Positions 1 to 9,986 are shown, counted from the stretch's first letter. The stretch is DNA of 64,000 nt from Drosophila miranda (GCF_003369915.1 NC_046677.1:4340001-4404000); one strand, 5' to 3'. A program made the numbers and translations. Notes: generated from the sequence alone by a model not told the origin.

Positions 1-644
1 CTGTTGGGATTATAGGATTTTTATCGCTGAACACGAATCAGGCCTCCAAAAGTGCAATTACATTGATACGCCATTGTGTATCGCCCATTGTGTAAAAAAA
101 TAACAATTTGTGGTATACGAGGGTATCTGTAGTCCTTATGTAAAAATTGTATATAGATATAAGAACCACCCGATCAAAACAAAGACAGAAACTAGGCAGC
201 AATGTAAGCTCCCGTTCGTTGCTCCTTGCTCCGCATTTGCTGAGAGCGTGGCCTGAGAGAGTGAAAGAGCGAGAGACACTCGTGTCAGCAGAGTGTGGAT
301 GGCATTTTAATGTTTTTGTTGCTGAGAGAGCAAATGGGTTCCGTTTGCCGAGAATCCGAACTCCCTGCTCTCGTGTTCTCGCAATCTCGCATTGTTGATG
401 CTGAGAGAGAAGACGAAAGACACGATCGGGAATAAAAAGACAGCCACAAAGCAACTGCGAGAGTGTATGTATGTGTGCGTGCATTGCGGTCGGGAAGCAA
501 AGCTCTCGCTTGCAGATGAAATGAAGATCAAGAGATAAGACAATTTGACAGTGCGCTTGGAGGCGAAGTACAAGAAAAATGCAAGAAAAGAAGAAGCCTA
601 ATCTCTGACACGGTCCTAACAAGTTTGGATATGTAGTAAGTCGA

Positions 645-875
645 ATGCTGGAAGGCGATTTAACAATTTGGGTTTCCGCAAAGCCCTACATGCCCTCGAA
701 GACGGTTTCCATCAACAGAGGCCTCTCAAGTGACCCCGACCAATGGAAAAAAACCCTGCTGACGAGACTTTTGGCAAAGGCTTTACATAAGAGTACCCAC
801 ACCTTACAGTGCTTTAGAAATGGGGCAGCTGTCGTTAGGATACAAACCCCCATTTCCTCCCCCCCACAAATATAA
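645..875 (+). CDS. Small unrecognised ORF of each unit (76-80 aa)
   Basis: An ATG-started ORF lies just after the GA-rich block in every unit, starting at 645, 3659, 7983, 11978, 15998, 20335, 24438, 28541, 31297 and 35560. The predicted product is about 80 residues, with a mixed N-terminal half (LEGDLTIWVSAKPY) and a basic middle. I see no signal peptide, membrane segment or known domain. Copy 3 is altered by a deletion. Conservation may only reflect the youth of the array, and the C-poly tail near the end argues against a real protein. Real coding status is doubtful. Confidence 0.25.
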   Translation: MLEGDLTIWVSAKPYMPSKTVSINRGLSSDPDQWKKTLLTRLLAKALHKSTHTLQCFRNGAAVVRIQTPISSPPQI

Positions 876-1609
876 TTTTTCACTAAAAAATATACATCAC
901 AGTAGGCTGTATTCTGTAACCTTTGGAATATTCAGGCCCTTAGTTGTAAAACCAAACAATTTTTCATTCGTTTTCCGGCTCTCGTTCAGGCAACAACTAA
1001 AAATTATTTTCGGGAAAAAAAATTATGAAAATTATTTGGGTACAAAAATTTGTGTGTAAAAATGTTTACGCGAGTTAAAAAATTTTGTTTGTGAAAAGTA
1101 TCACAAGTGTAAAAATTATTATTCGTAAATCCTAATTCCAATGATGGCTAAAAGGTAGTGACAAGTGAAATTTGTTTTGGCATATTAACATGGATCCATT
1201 CCGCAGTATCTCCACACAATTCAGCCCACACTCCATACTCCAAACTACACAATCCACACTTTAAGCTACCCAGTCCACACTCATTGAACCGCATTTCAAT
1301 CTACCAGACTCTTATACACAAACTACACTTCGATAAGCATATACATATGTATAAGCATAGTTCTTATACGCTAATCTGCACACTTATACTCTGATCTGCA
1401 CACTTATCTACACTCTACGCCAATCTGCGGAGTTATTTACACTCTACGCCAATCTGCGGAGTTAATTACACTCTACGCCAATCTGCAAAACTAACCTACA
1501 CTCTACGCACTGGACGCACTTCAGCAAAGCAAATGAAAAATGGTCGATTAACACAACTCAATACTCAAAGGATACGTGTTTGGCCATATGTTTGGAATTA
1601 GGGTAAAAC

Positions 1610-1920
1610 ATGTTTTACATATTCTCGCAACGCAATCGTCTACTTGGGGGTAAGTCCTTTAGAGATTTATTCTTGACAATCTTATGCTAATTCTTCATTT
1701 GATTTTGCAGGATGCAGCAATAATGATTTCTACAGATACGGGTTACGTTTCAAAGAAAGCCATCGACAGAATGGTTTTTGTAAGTATACATATATCATAT
1801 ATTTATTTATATATAATTGCAATTTCGTTTGTCTTTTGCTTAGCTTTCACTTACTACAAATTAATACCGAAGGACCAGCTGGAATTACAATACAAGTTTT
1901 TTTTCAAAGTTCCATGTTAA
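1610..1920 (+). CDS. Three-exon microgene, longest copy (61 aa)
   Basis: Exons are 1610-1649, 1711-1779 and 1844-1920. Introns of 61 and 64 bp have strong donors (GTAAGT) and acceptors (TTTTGCAG, TTGCTTAG). The joined frame is open across both junctions and begins MFYIFSQRNRLLGGCSNN. It is basic and aromatic-rich with no recognised domain. All other complete copies stop after SFT because one base turns TAC into TAA, so unit 1 has 22 extra residues ending in KVPC. A second frame of exons 1-2 is also open (it reads DAAIMISTDTGYVS in exon 2) but is preceded by an in-frame TAG. The splice sites are convincing; the protein is not proven. Confidence 0.45.
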
Positions 1921-2525
1921 AAAAGAGATAATAAAAAAGATGTCTGATTGTGATTATTATTAACACTTAATTATTGTGTCATAATTTTTAAGGGGGGCTT
2001 ATAAGGGTTGTTATCCAGTGTTGCTTTTCCCCTGAATTAAAGCACAGAACCCCTTGAAGAACTGCCGCTGACATTTTCATTTCATTTGACAGTTTTTTCA
2101 TGGCCAAGCAAGACCAAGATAAATGTTATCTTATTTTATGTTTGGATACGGCTCTCCCTTTTTAATAAACTTTTAAAACTTAGTAGCCCTATTCTTTGGT
2201 AGATCAGGCATATTTGAAATGAGATTTTCCTCAGTCTGTTTCCATTCCTGTTCCCGTAAACATCTATATTGTTGAATTTTCGTTCTATGTAAGTGGTTAA
2301 AAAATAGCAAAAATTTTAGTAATTTGCGTTTGTCCTGCCAAAAAAAATATTTAAAATTTTGTTTTTTTAGTTGAATTTTGACTTTGCTTACTTTGCTTGG
2401 AAGAGTTGGAAAAAAAAGATTATTTTTTCACAAAACAGTCCGAAGGGTTGGAGCTCCAAAGATTGGCTGAAATAAATGTGCGATTTAAGCACCTACAAAA
2501 TATAGTCCATGCGGAAGATGAAATC

Positions 2526-2851
2526 ATGGCATACTTTATGCTGGAAATTAAAACAATTTGCAGCACAAGAAGGTATCTGTGGTCTTTCTGTCAAAATTAA
2601 AAATTTTAATAGTTTTCTGTTCTCCTTGCTGCAGCCCCTGCTGTGGACCCTGCTGCAGTCCGTGCTGCAGTCCGTGCTGCGGTCCGTGCTGCAGCCCCTG
2701 CTGTGGACCCTGCTGCAGTCCGTGCTGCAGTTCGTTCTGCAGCCCCTGCTGCACTCCCTGCTGCTCCCCCTGCTGCACTCCCTGCTCCTATCCCTGCTGC
2801 TATCCCTGTGGGGCCCCAGGCGCTGGATTCTGGTTCAGCCAAATTTATTGA
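2526..2851 (+). CDS. Spliced Cys-Gly-Pro repeat protein, unit 1 (87 aa)
   Basis: Exons are 2526-2572 and 2635-2851. It carries the SSFCSPCCTPCCSPCCTP version of the repeat end. Exon 1 continues open upstream with the KKDYFF allele of the preceding segment. AATAAA follows the stop at about 2868. Confidence 0.65.
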
Positions 2852-3253
2852 TGCAAACAGCTATGCAATAAAATCATAACAAGAAACTACATGAAATCCG
2901 TACAATTAAGCAAATAAAATTAGTTTTTAACTATTTCATGGACAATAGTGCCAAAGGGAAGGCTAATTTGGGGGCTGGGTGCTTAAAAAATCACTTAAGG
3001 ATCCCCTACACTGTTGGGATTATAGGATTTTTCTCGCTGAACACGAATCAGGCCTCCAAAAGTGCAATTACATTGATACGCCATTGTGTATCGCCCATTG
3101 TGTAAAAAAATAACAATTTGTGGTATACGAGGGTATCTGTAGTCCTTATGTAAAAATTGTATATATGTAGATATAAGAACCACCCGATCAAAACAAAGAC
3201 AGAAACTAGGCAGCAATGTAAGCTCCCGTTCGTTGCTCCTTGCTCCGCATTTG

Positions 3254-3530
3254 CTGAGAGCGTGGCCTGAGAGAGTGAAAGAGCGAGAGACACTCGTGTC
3301 AGCAGAGTGTGGATGGCATTTTAATGTTTTTGTTGCTGAGAGAGCAAATGGGTTCCGTTTGCCGAGAATCCGAACTCCCTGCTCTCGTGTTCTCGCAATC
3401 TCGCATTGTTGATGCTGAGAGAGCAGACGAAAGACACGATCGGGAATAAAAAGACAGCCACAAAGCAACTGCGAGAGTGTATGTATGTGTGCGTGCATTG
3501 CGGTCGGGAAGCAAAGCTCTCGCTTGCAGA
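3254..3530 (+). promoter_or_regulatory. GA-rich block, one per unit
   Basis: The plus strand carries dense GAGAG/GCGAGAGAC motifs (about 3265-3300, 3340-3350, 3415-3425, 3468-3480). The same block is in every unit (for example 230-510, 7578-7855, 11573-11850). In Drosophila such sequence can bind GAGA factor or CLAMP and can mark promoters or dosage-compensation entry sites. Which of these applies cannot be told from sequence. On the minus strand it is open for up to 213 codons, but that reading lacks an ATG. Confidence 0.35.
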
Positions 3531-4423
3531 TGAAATGAAGATCAAGAGATAAGACAATTTGACAGTGCGCTTGGAGGCGAAGTACAAGAAAAATGCAAGA
3601 AAAGAAGAAGCCTAATCTCTGACACGGTCCTAACAAGTTTGGATATGTAGTAAATCGAATGCTGGAAGGCGATTTAACAATTTGGGTTTCCGCAAAGCCC
3701 TACATGACCTCGAAGACGGTTTCCATCAACAGAGGCCTCTCAAGTGACCCCGGCCAATGGAAAAAAACCCTGCTGACGAGACTTTTGGCAAAGGCTTTAC
3801 ATAAGAGTACCCACACCTTACAGCGCTTTAGAAATGGGGCAGCTGTCGTTAGAATACAAACCCCCATTTCCTCCCCCCCCACAAATATAATTTTTCACTA
3901 AAAAATATACATCACAGTAGGCTGTATTCTGTACCCTTTGGAATATTCAGGCCCTTAGTTGTAAAACCAAACAATTTTTCATTCGTTTTCCGGCTCTCGT
4001 TCAGGCAACAACTAAAAATTATTTTCGGGAAAAAAAAATTATGAAAATTATTTGGGTACAAAAATTTGTGTGTAAAAATGTTTACGCGAGTTAAAAAATT
4101 TTGTTTGTGAAAAGTATCACAAGTGTAAAAATTATTATTCGTAAATCCTAATTCCAATGATGGCTAAAAGGTAGTGACAAGTGAAATTTGTTTTGGCATA
4201 TTAACATGGATCCATTCCGCAGTATCTCCACACAATTCAGCCCACACTCCATACTCCAAACTACACAATCCACACTTTAAGCTACCCAGTCCACACTCAT
4301 TGAACCGCATTTCAATCTACCAGACTCTTATACACAAACTACACTTCGATAAGCATATACATATGTATAAGCATACTTCTTATACGCTAATCTGCACACT
4401 TATACTCTGATCTGCACACTTAT

Positions 4424-4553
4424 CTACACTCTACGCCAATCTGCGGAGTTATTTACACTCTACGCCAATCTGCGGAGTTAATTACACTCTACGCCAATCT
4501 GCAATCTTATTTACACTCTACGCCAATCTGCAAAACTAACCTACACTCTACGC
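4424..4553 (+). repeat. 29-bp minisatellite (TACACTCTACGCCAATCTGC core)
   Basis: Tandem copies of about 29 bp differ after the core (GGAGTTA, AATCTTA or AAAACTA). There are about four copies in units 2, 5 and 9, three in units 1 and 10, and two in units 3, 4, 6, 7 and 8, where the array is cut by the deletion that removes microgene exon 1. It lies directly upstream of the microgene. Confidence 0.8.
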
Positions 4554-4654
4554 ACTGGACGCACTTCAGCAAAGCAAATGAAAAATGGTCGATTAACACA
4601 ACTCAATACTCAAAGGATACGTGTTTGGCCATATGTTTGGAATTAGGGTAAAAC

Positions 4655-4899
4655 ATGTTTTACATGTTCTCGCAACGCAATCGTCTACTTGGGGGTAAGT
4701 CCTTTAGAGATTTATTCTTGACAATCTTATGCTAATTCTTCATTTGATTTTGCAGGATGCAGCAATAATGATTTCTACAGATACGGGTTACGTTTCAAAG
4801 AAAGCCATCGACAGAATGGTTTTTGTAAGTATACATATATCATATATTTATTTATATATAATTGCAATTTCGTTTGTCTTTTGCTTAGCTTTCACTTAA
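4655..4899 (+). CDS. Three-exon microgene, first copy of unit 2 (39 aa)
   Basis: Exons are 4655-4694, 4756-4824 and 4889-4899. The frame begins MFYMFSQRNRLLGG and ends NGFSFT, then TAA. It converges tail-to-tail on the Feo-like gene of the unit. A 22-codon ORF (MKNGRLTQ, from 4578) ends at the TAG just upstream. Confidence 0.4.
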
Positions 4900-4991
4900 T
4901 ACAAATTAATACCGAAGGACCAGCTGGAATTAGCCAATACAAGTTTTTTTTTCAAAGTTCCATGTTAAAAATGTTTCATTTGACAGTTTTT

Positions 4992-5690
4992 TCATGGCCA
5001 AGCAAGACCATGACCGGCATAACTGTTGCGCATCTGCCGCAGCCGCTCTAGTGTCTCTGGTGTTAGATTGTGGCTCAGATCGTTCAGTAGGCGATCCTCT
5101 GCATCGGTCTGGGGCATCAGCTCGAGCATCTTCATGCCATGCTTGATGGCCTTGCGCAGCTGGTCCAGCTCCGTCTGGCGCACTGCGCGCTGAGAGCGCA
5201 GGTTGTCGAGATGGTCGCGAAAGCCGTCCATCTCATCGGGCAGGGGCAGCGGGTCCGCCAGTAGAGGGAGCGGCAGTGCGCCCAGCTCTTCGCAGAGCTG
5301 CTCCTGCTGGAGCAGCAGCTCCCCGATCTCCGCCCGACGTTTCGAGAGCTCCTCGCGCAGATGCTCAATGCTTTTGTCCAGCTTCAGCTGCCATATGATC
5401 AGTGGCACATCGTCGGGCCTCTGACCAATGTCCACCGTCTCATGGAGGAGTCGGGTGAGGTCGCTGGCCTCGGCTCGGAGTGCGGCTATGTCATCCAGGA
5501 TGGCCGCCTGCTTCTCCCGCGACTCGGTCAGCAGATCCGTATAGAAATTATCCGCGTGCGCCTTGAGTTTGTGCAGAAAGTCCTCGCATGTCTTCGGCTC
5601 GAACATGAGGGACCACATTGAATGGAGCTGCTCCACATGCTCGCCAGTCATCTCAAGGATCTCTCCCTTGATGGAGGTTGGGTCAACCAT
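4992..5690 (-). CDS. Truncated Fascetto/PRC1-like protein, unit 2 (232 aa)
   Basis: The first ATG gives MVDPTSIKGE; the frame is open upstream but without an ATG. The product is almost wholly helical: coiled-coil stretches at about 56-84, 101-136 and 153-190 are split by a Pro-rich loop (139-151). The segments QEQLCEELG (129-137) and MDGFRDHLDNLR (154-165) match the N-terminal dimerisation/rod part of PRC1/Ase1/MAP65 proteins; the fly member is Fascetto (Feo). That family crosslinks antiparallel microtubules in the spindle midzone and is about 600-670 residues long. This copy lacks the spectrin-like microtubule-binding domain and the tail. The last residues GLAWP and the stop come from array DNA also present where the gene is absent (about 6417-6440). 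There are no introns in the ORF, so it may be a retrocopy or a single-exon fragment. Confidence 0.8.
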   Translation of the reverse strand: MVDPTSIKGEILEMTGEHVEQLHSMWSLMFEPKTCEDFLHKLKAHADNFYTDLLTESREKQAAILDDIAALRAEASDLTRLLHETVDIGQRPDDVPLIIWQLKLDKSIEHLREELSKRRAEIGELLLQQEQLCEELGALPLPLLADPLPLPDEMDGFRDHLDNLRSQRAVRQTELDQLRKAIKHGMKMLELMPQTDAEDRLLNDLSHNLTPETLERLRQMRNSYAGHGLAWP

Positions 5691-5929
5691 AGCCAATAGG
5701 AATGGGTCTTGTATTCGCGAATGGAAGGAATTTATGTGATGTGTGCAGGATTTCGATTGCACAATGTGTTGCTCAAGGAAAATGCCTCCGCACAGATAAG
5801 TGACGCCTCTCGTGTTGGCACAAATTGCACAATGAAAATTTTGTGTGCTTGATTTGCCTCATGCCTCAAAGCACAACTTAATACTCAAAGGATACGTGTT
5901 TGGCCATATGTTTGGAATTAGGGTAAAAC

Positions 5930-6174
5930 ATGTTTTACATGTTCTCGCAACGCAATCGTCGACTTGGGGGTAAGTCCTTTAGAGATTTATTCTTGACAAT
6001 CTTATGCTAATTCTTAATTTGATTTTGCAGGATGCAGCAATAATGATTTCTACAGATACGGGTTACGTTTCAAAGAAAGCCATCGACAGAATGGTTTTTG
6101 TAAGTATACATATATCATATATTTATTTATATATAATTGCAATTTCGTTTGTCTTTTGCTTAGCTTTCACTTAA
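5930..6174 (+). CDS. Three-exon microgene, second copy of unit 2 (39 aa)
   Basis: Exons are 5930-5969, 6031-6099 and 6164-6174. It differs from the first copy by L-to-R in QRNRRLGG. It lies head-to-head with the Feo-like gene, whose ATG is at 5690, so the roughly 240 bp between could be a shared divergent promoter. In this copy nothing upstream of about 5878 resembles the minisatellite. Confidence 0.4.
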
Positions 6175-6849
6175 TACAAATTAATACCGAAGGACCAGCT
6201 GGAATTAGCCAATACAAGTTTTTTTTTTCAAAGTTCCATGTTAAAAAAGATATAATAAAAAAGATGTCTGATTGTGATTATTATTAGCACTTAATTATTG
6301 TGTCATAATTTTTAAGGGGGGCTTATAAGGGTTGTTATCCAGTGTTGCTTTTCCCCTGAATTAAAGCACAGAACCCCTTGAAGAACTGCCGCTGACATTT
6401 TCATTTCATTTGACAGTTTTTTCATGGCCAAGCAAGACCAAGATAAATGTTATCTTATTTTATGTTTGGATACGGCTCTCCCTTTTTAATAAACTTTTAA
6501 AACTTAGTAGCCCTATTCTTTGGTAGATCAGGCATATTTGAAATGGGATTTTCCTCAGTCTGTTTCCATTCCTGTTCCCGTAAACATCTATATTGTTGAA
6601 TTTTCGTTCTATGTAAGTGTATAAAAAATAGCAAAAATTTTAGTAATTTGCTTTTGTCCTGCCAAAAAATATATTTAAAATTTTGTTTTTTTAGTTGAAT
6701 TTTGACTTTGCTTACTTTGCTTGGAAGAGTTGGAAAAAATTGAATATTATTTCACAAAACAGTCCGAAGGGTTGGAGCTCCAAAGATTGGCTGAAATAAA
6801 TGTGCGATTTAAGCACCTACAAAATATAGTCCATGCGGAAGATGAAATC

Positions 6850-7175
6850 ATGGCATACTTTATGCTGGAAATTAAAACAATTTGCAGCACAAGAAGGTAT
6901 CTGTGGTCTTTCTGTCAAAATTTAAAATTTTAATAGTTTTCTGTTCTCCTTGCTGCAGCCCCTGCTGTGGACCCTGCTGCAGTCCGTGCTGCAGTCCGTG
7001 CTGCGGTCCGTGCTGCAGCCCCTGCTGTGGACCCTGCTGCAGTCCGTGCTGCAGTCCGTGCCGCAGTCCGTGCTGCAGCCCCTGCTGCACTCCCTGCTGC
7101 TCCCCCTGCTCCTATCCCTGCTGCTATCCCTGTGGGGCCCCAGGCGCTGGATTCTGGTTCAGCCAAATTTATTGA
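6850..7175 (+). CDS. Spliced chimeric Cys-Gly-Pro repeat protein, unit 2 (87 aa)
   Basis: Exon 1 is 6850-6896 and exon 2 is 6959-7175, joined by a 62-bp intron (AAG|GTATCT ... TTGCTGCAG|CC). The join keeps the Cys-Gly-Pro frame: MAYFMLEIKTICSTR, then SPCCGPCCSPCC repeats, ending GAGFWFSQIY. Repeats of (S/G)PCC match the Drosophila Mst(3)CGP family, post-meiotic structural proteins of the sperm tail rich in disulfides. The flanking leader and the FWFSQIY tail are absent from the plain gene at 38652. The frame is open for 43 codons before the ATG (EELEKIEYYFTKQSEGL), so an undetected upstream exon is possible. AATAAA lies at 7191. Confidence 0.65.
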
Positions 7176-8812
7176 TGCAAACAGCTATGCAATAAAATCA
7201 TAACAAGAAACTACATGAAATCCGTACAATTAAGCAAATAAAATTAGTTTTTAACTATTTCATGGACAATAGTGCCAAAGGGAAGGCTAATTTGGGGGCT
7301 GGGTGCTTAAAAAATCACTTAAGGATCCCCTACACTGTTGGGATTATAGGATTTTTATCGCTGAACACGAATCAGGCCTCCAAAAGTGCAATTACATTGA
7401 TACGCCATTGTGTATCGCCCATTGTGTAAAAAAATAACAATTTGTGGTATACGAGGGTATCTGTAGTCCTTATGTAAAAATTGTATATATGTAGATATAA
7501 GAACCACCCGATCAAAACAAAGACAGAAACTAGGCAGCAATGTAAGCTCCCGTTCGTTGCTCCTTGCTCCGCATTTGCTGAGAGCGTGGCCTGAGAGAGT
7601 GAAAGAGCGAGAGACACTCGTGTCAGCAGAGTGTGGATGGCATTTTAATGTTTTTGTTGCTGAGAGAGCAAATGGGTTCCGTTTGCCGAGAATCCGAACT
7701 CCCTGCTCTCGTGTTCTCGCAATCTCGCATTGTTGATGCTGAGAGAGCAGACGAAAGACACGATCGGGAATAAAAAGACAGCCACAAAGCAACTGCGAGA
7801 GTGTATGTATGTGTGCGTGCATTGCGGTCGGGAAGCAAAGCTCTCGCTTGCAGATGAAATGAAGATCAAGAGATAAGACAATTTGACAGTGCGCTTGGAG
7901 GCGAAGTACAAGAAAAATGCAAGAAAAGAAGAAGCCTAATCTCTGACACGGTCCTAACAAGTTTGGATATGTAGTAAATCGAATGCTGGAAGGCGATTTA
8001 ACAATTTGGGTTTCCGCAAAGCCCTACATGCCCTCGAAGACGGTTTCCATCAACAGAGTCCTCTCAAGTGACCCCGACCAATGGAAAAAAACCCGGCTTT
8101 ACATAAGAGTACCCACACCTTACAGTGCTTTAGAAATGGGGCAGCTGTCGTTGGGATACAAACCCCCATTTCCTCCCCCCCCACAAATATAATTTTTCAC
8201 TAAAAAATATACATCACAGTAGGCTGTATTCTGTAACCTTTGGAATATTCAGGCCCTTAGTTGTAAAACCAAACAATTTTTCATTCGTTTTCCGGCTCTC
8301 GTTCAGGCAACAACTAAAAATTATTTTCGGGAAAAAAAAATTATGAAAATTATTTGAGTAAAAAAATTTGTGTGTAAAAATGTTTACGCGAGTTAAAAAA
8401 TTTTGTTTGTGAAAAGTATCACAAGTGTAAAAATTATTATTCGTAAATCCTAATTCCAATGATGGCTAAAAGGTAGTGACAAGTGAAATTTGTTTTGGCT
8501 GTTAACATGGATCCATTCCGCAGTATCTCCACACAATTCAGCCCACACTCCATACTCCAAACTACACAATCCACACTTTAAGCTACCCAGTCCACACTCA
8601 TTGAACCGCATTTCAATCTACCAGACTCTTATACACAAACTACACTTCGATAAGCATATACATATGTATAAGCATACTTCTTATACGCTAATCTGCACAC
8701 TTATACTCTGATCTGCACACTTATCTACACTCTACGCCAATCTGCGGAGTTATTTACACTCTACGCCAATCTGCGGAGTTAATTACACTCTATTCTTCAT
8801 TTGATTTTGCAG

Positions 8813-8881
8813 GATGCAGCAATAATGATTTCTACAGATACGGGTTACGTTTCAAAGAAAGCCATCGACAGAATGGTTTTT
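8813..8881 (+). pseudogene. Microgene remnant, unit 3 (exon 1 lost)
   Basis: Exon 2 and exon 3 (start 8946) remain with intact splice sites, but exon 1 and its donor are deleted, joining the minisatellite to the end of intron 1. The same junction occurs in units 4, 6, 7 and 8, so the deletion arose once and spread. Confidence 0.6.
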
Positions 8882-9048
8882 GTAAGTATACATATATCAT
8901 ATATTTATTTATATATAATTGCAATTTCGTTTGTCTTTTGCTTAGCTTTCACTTAATACAAATTAATACCGAAGGACCAGCTGGAATTAGCCAATACAAG
9001 TTTTTTTTTCAAAGTTCCATGTTAAAAATGTTTCATTTGACAGTTTTT

Positions 9049-9747
9049 TCATGGCCAAGCAAGACCATGACCGGCATAACTGTTGCGCATCTGCCGCAGC
9101 CGCTCTAGTGTCTCTGGTGTTAGATTGTGGCTCAGATCGTTCAGTAGGCGATCCTCTGCATCGGTCTGGGGCATCAGCTCGAGCATCTTCATGCCATGCT
9201 TGATGGCCTTGCGCAGCTGGTCCAGCTCCGTCTGGCGCACTGCGCGCTGAGAGCGCAGGTTGTCGAGATGGTCGCGAAAGCCGTCCATCTCATCGGGCAG
9301 GGGCAGCGGGTCCGCCAGTAGAGGGAGCGGCAGTGCGCCCAGCTCTTCGCAGAGCTGCTCCTGCTGGAGCAGCAGCTCCCCGATCTCCGCCCGACGTTTC
9401 GAGAGCTCCTCGCGCAGATGCTCAATGCTTTTGTCCAGCTTCAGCTGCCATATGATCAGTGGCACATCGTCGGGCCTCTGACCAATGTCCACCGTCTCAT
9501 GGAGGAGTCGGGTGAGGTCGCTGGCCTCGGCTCGGAGTGCGGCTATGTCATCCAGGATGGCCGCCTGCTTCTCCCGCGACTCGGTCAGCAGATCCGTATA
9601 GAAATTATCCGCGTGCGCCTTGAGTTTGTGCAGAAAGTCCTCGCATGTCTTCGGCTCGAACATGAGGGACCACATTGAATGGAGCTGCTCCACATGCTCG
9701 CCAGTCATCTCAAGTATCTCTCCCTTGATGGAGGTTGGGTCAACCAT
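9049..9747 (-). CDS. Truncated Fascetto/PRC1-like protein, unit 3
   Basis: Open 232-residue copy. One silent change (ATC to ATA, near 9714) separates it from the unit 2 copy within the ORF, as far as I can see by eye. Confidence 0.8.
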   Translation of the reverse strand: MVDPTSIKGEILEMTGEHVEQLHSMWSLMFEPKTCEDFLHKLKAHADNFYTDLLTESREKQAAILDDIAALRAEASDLTRLLHETVDIGQRPDDVPLIIWQLKLDKSIEHLREELSKRRAEIGELLLQQEQLCEELGALPLPLLADPLPLPDEMDGFRDHLDNLRSQRAVRQTELDQLRKAIKHGMKMLELMPQTDAEDRLLNDLSHNLTPETLERLRQMRNSYAGHGLAWP

Positions 9748-9986
9748 AGCCAATAGGAATGGGTCTTGTATTCGCGAATGGAAGGAATTTATGTGATGTG
9801 TGCAGGATTTCGATTGCACAATGTGTTGCTCAAGGAAAATGCCTCCGCACAGATAAGTGACGCCTCTCGTGTTGGCACAAATTGCACAATGAAAATTTGG
9901 TGTGCTTGATTTGCCTCATGCCTCAAAGCACAACTTAATACTCAAAGGATACGTGTTTGGCCATATGTTTGGAATTAGGGTAAAGC

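Larger units (their letters stand above)
1..3010 (+). repeat. Array unit 1 (no Feo-like gene)
   Basis: This short unit has microgene exon 1 and one microgene copy, then runs directly into the Cys-Gly-Pro gene. It has neither the Feo-like insert nor the second microgene. It probably preserves the arrangement that predates the Feo insertion, although secondary loss is possible. Confidence 0.85.
3011..7334 (+). repeat. Array unit 2 (full, exon-1-bearing type)
   Basis: This is a complete unit with four minisatellite copies, an intact first microgene, an open Feo-like gene, a second microgene and an open Cys-Gly-Pro gene. It is used as the reference unit for the other entries. Confidence 0.9.

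Noticed and set aside
2995-3636. 213-codon minus-strand ORF in the GA-rich block, present in every unit
   Set aside because: It starts at TTG, has no ATG upstream, and its openness follows from CT-rich composition and near-identity of units. No domain or signal fits.
5203-5621. Plus-strand ORFs opposite the Feo-like gene (Ser-rich and others)
   Set aside because: They are mirror frames of a GC-rich coding region and have no features of their own.
6930-7166. Minus-strand Ala/Gly-rich and Gln/Gly-rich ORFs over the Cys-Gly-Pro repeat
   Set aside because: Period-multiple-of-three repeats are open in many frames; only the Cys-Gly-Pro frame matches a known family and the splice phase.
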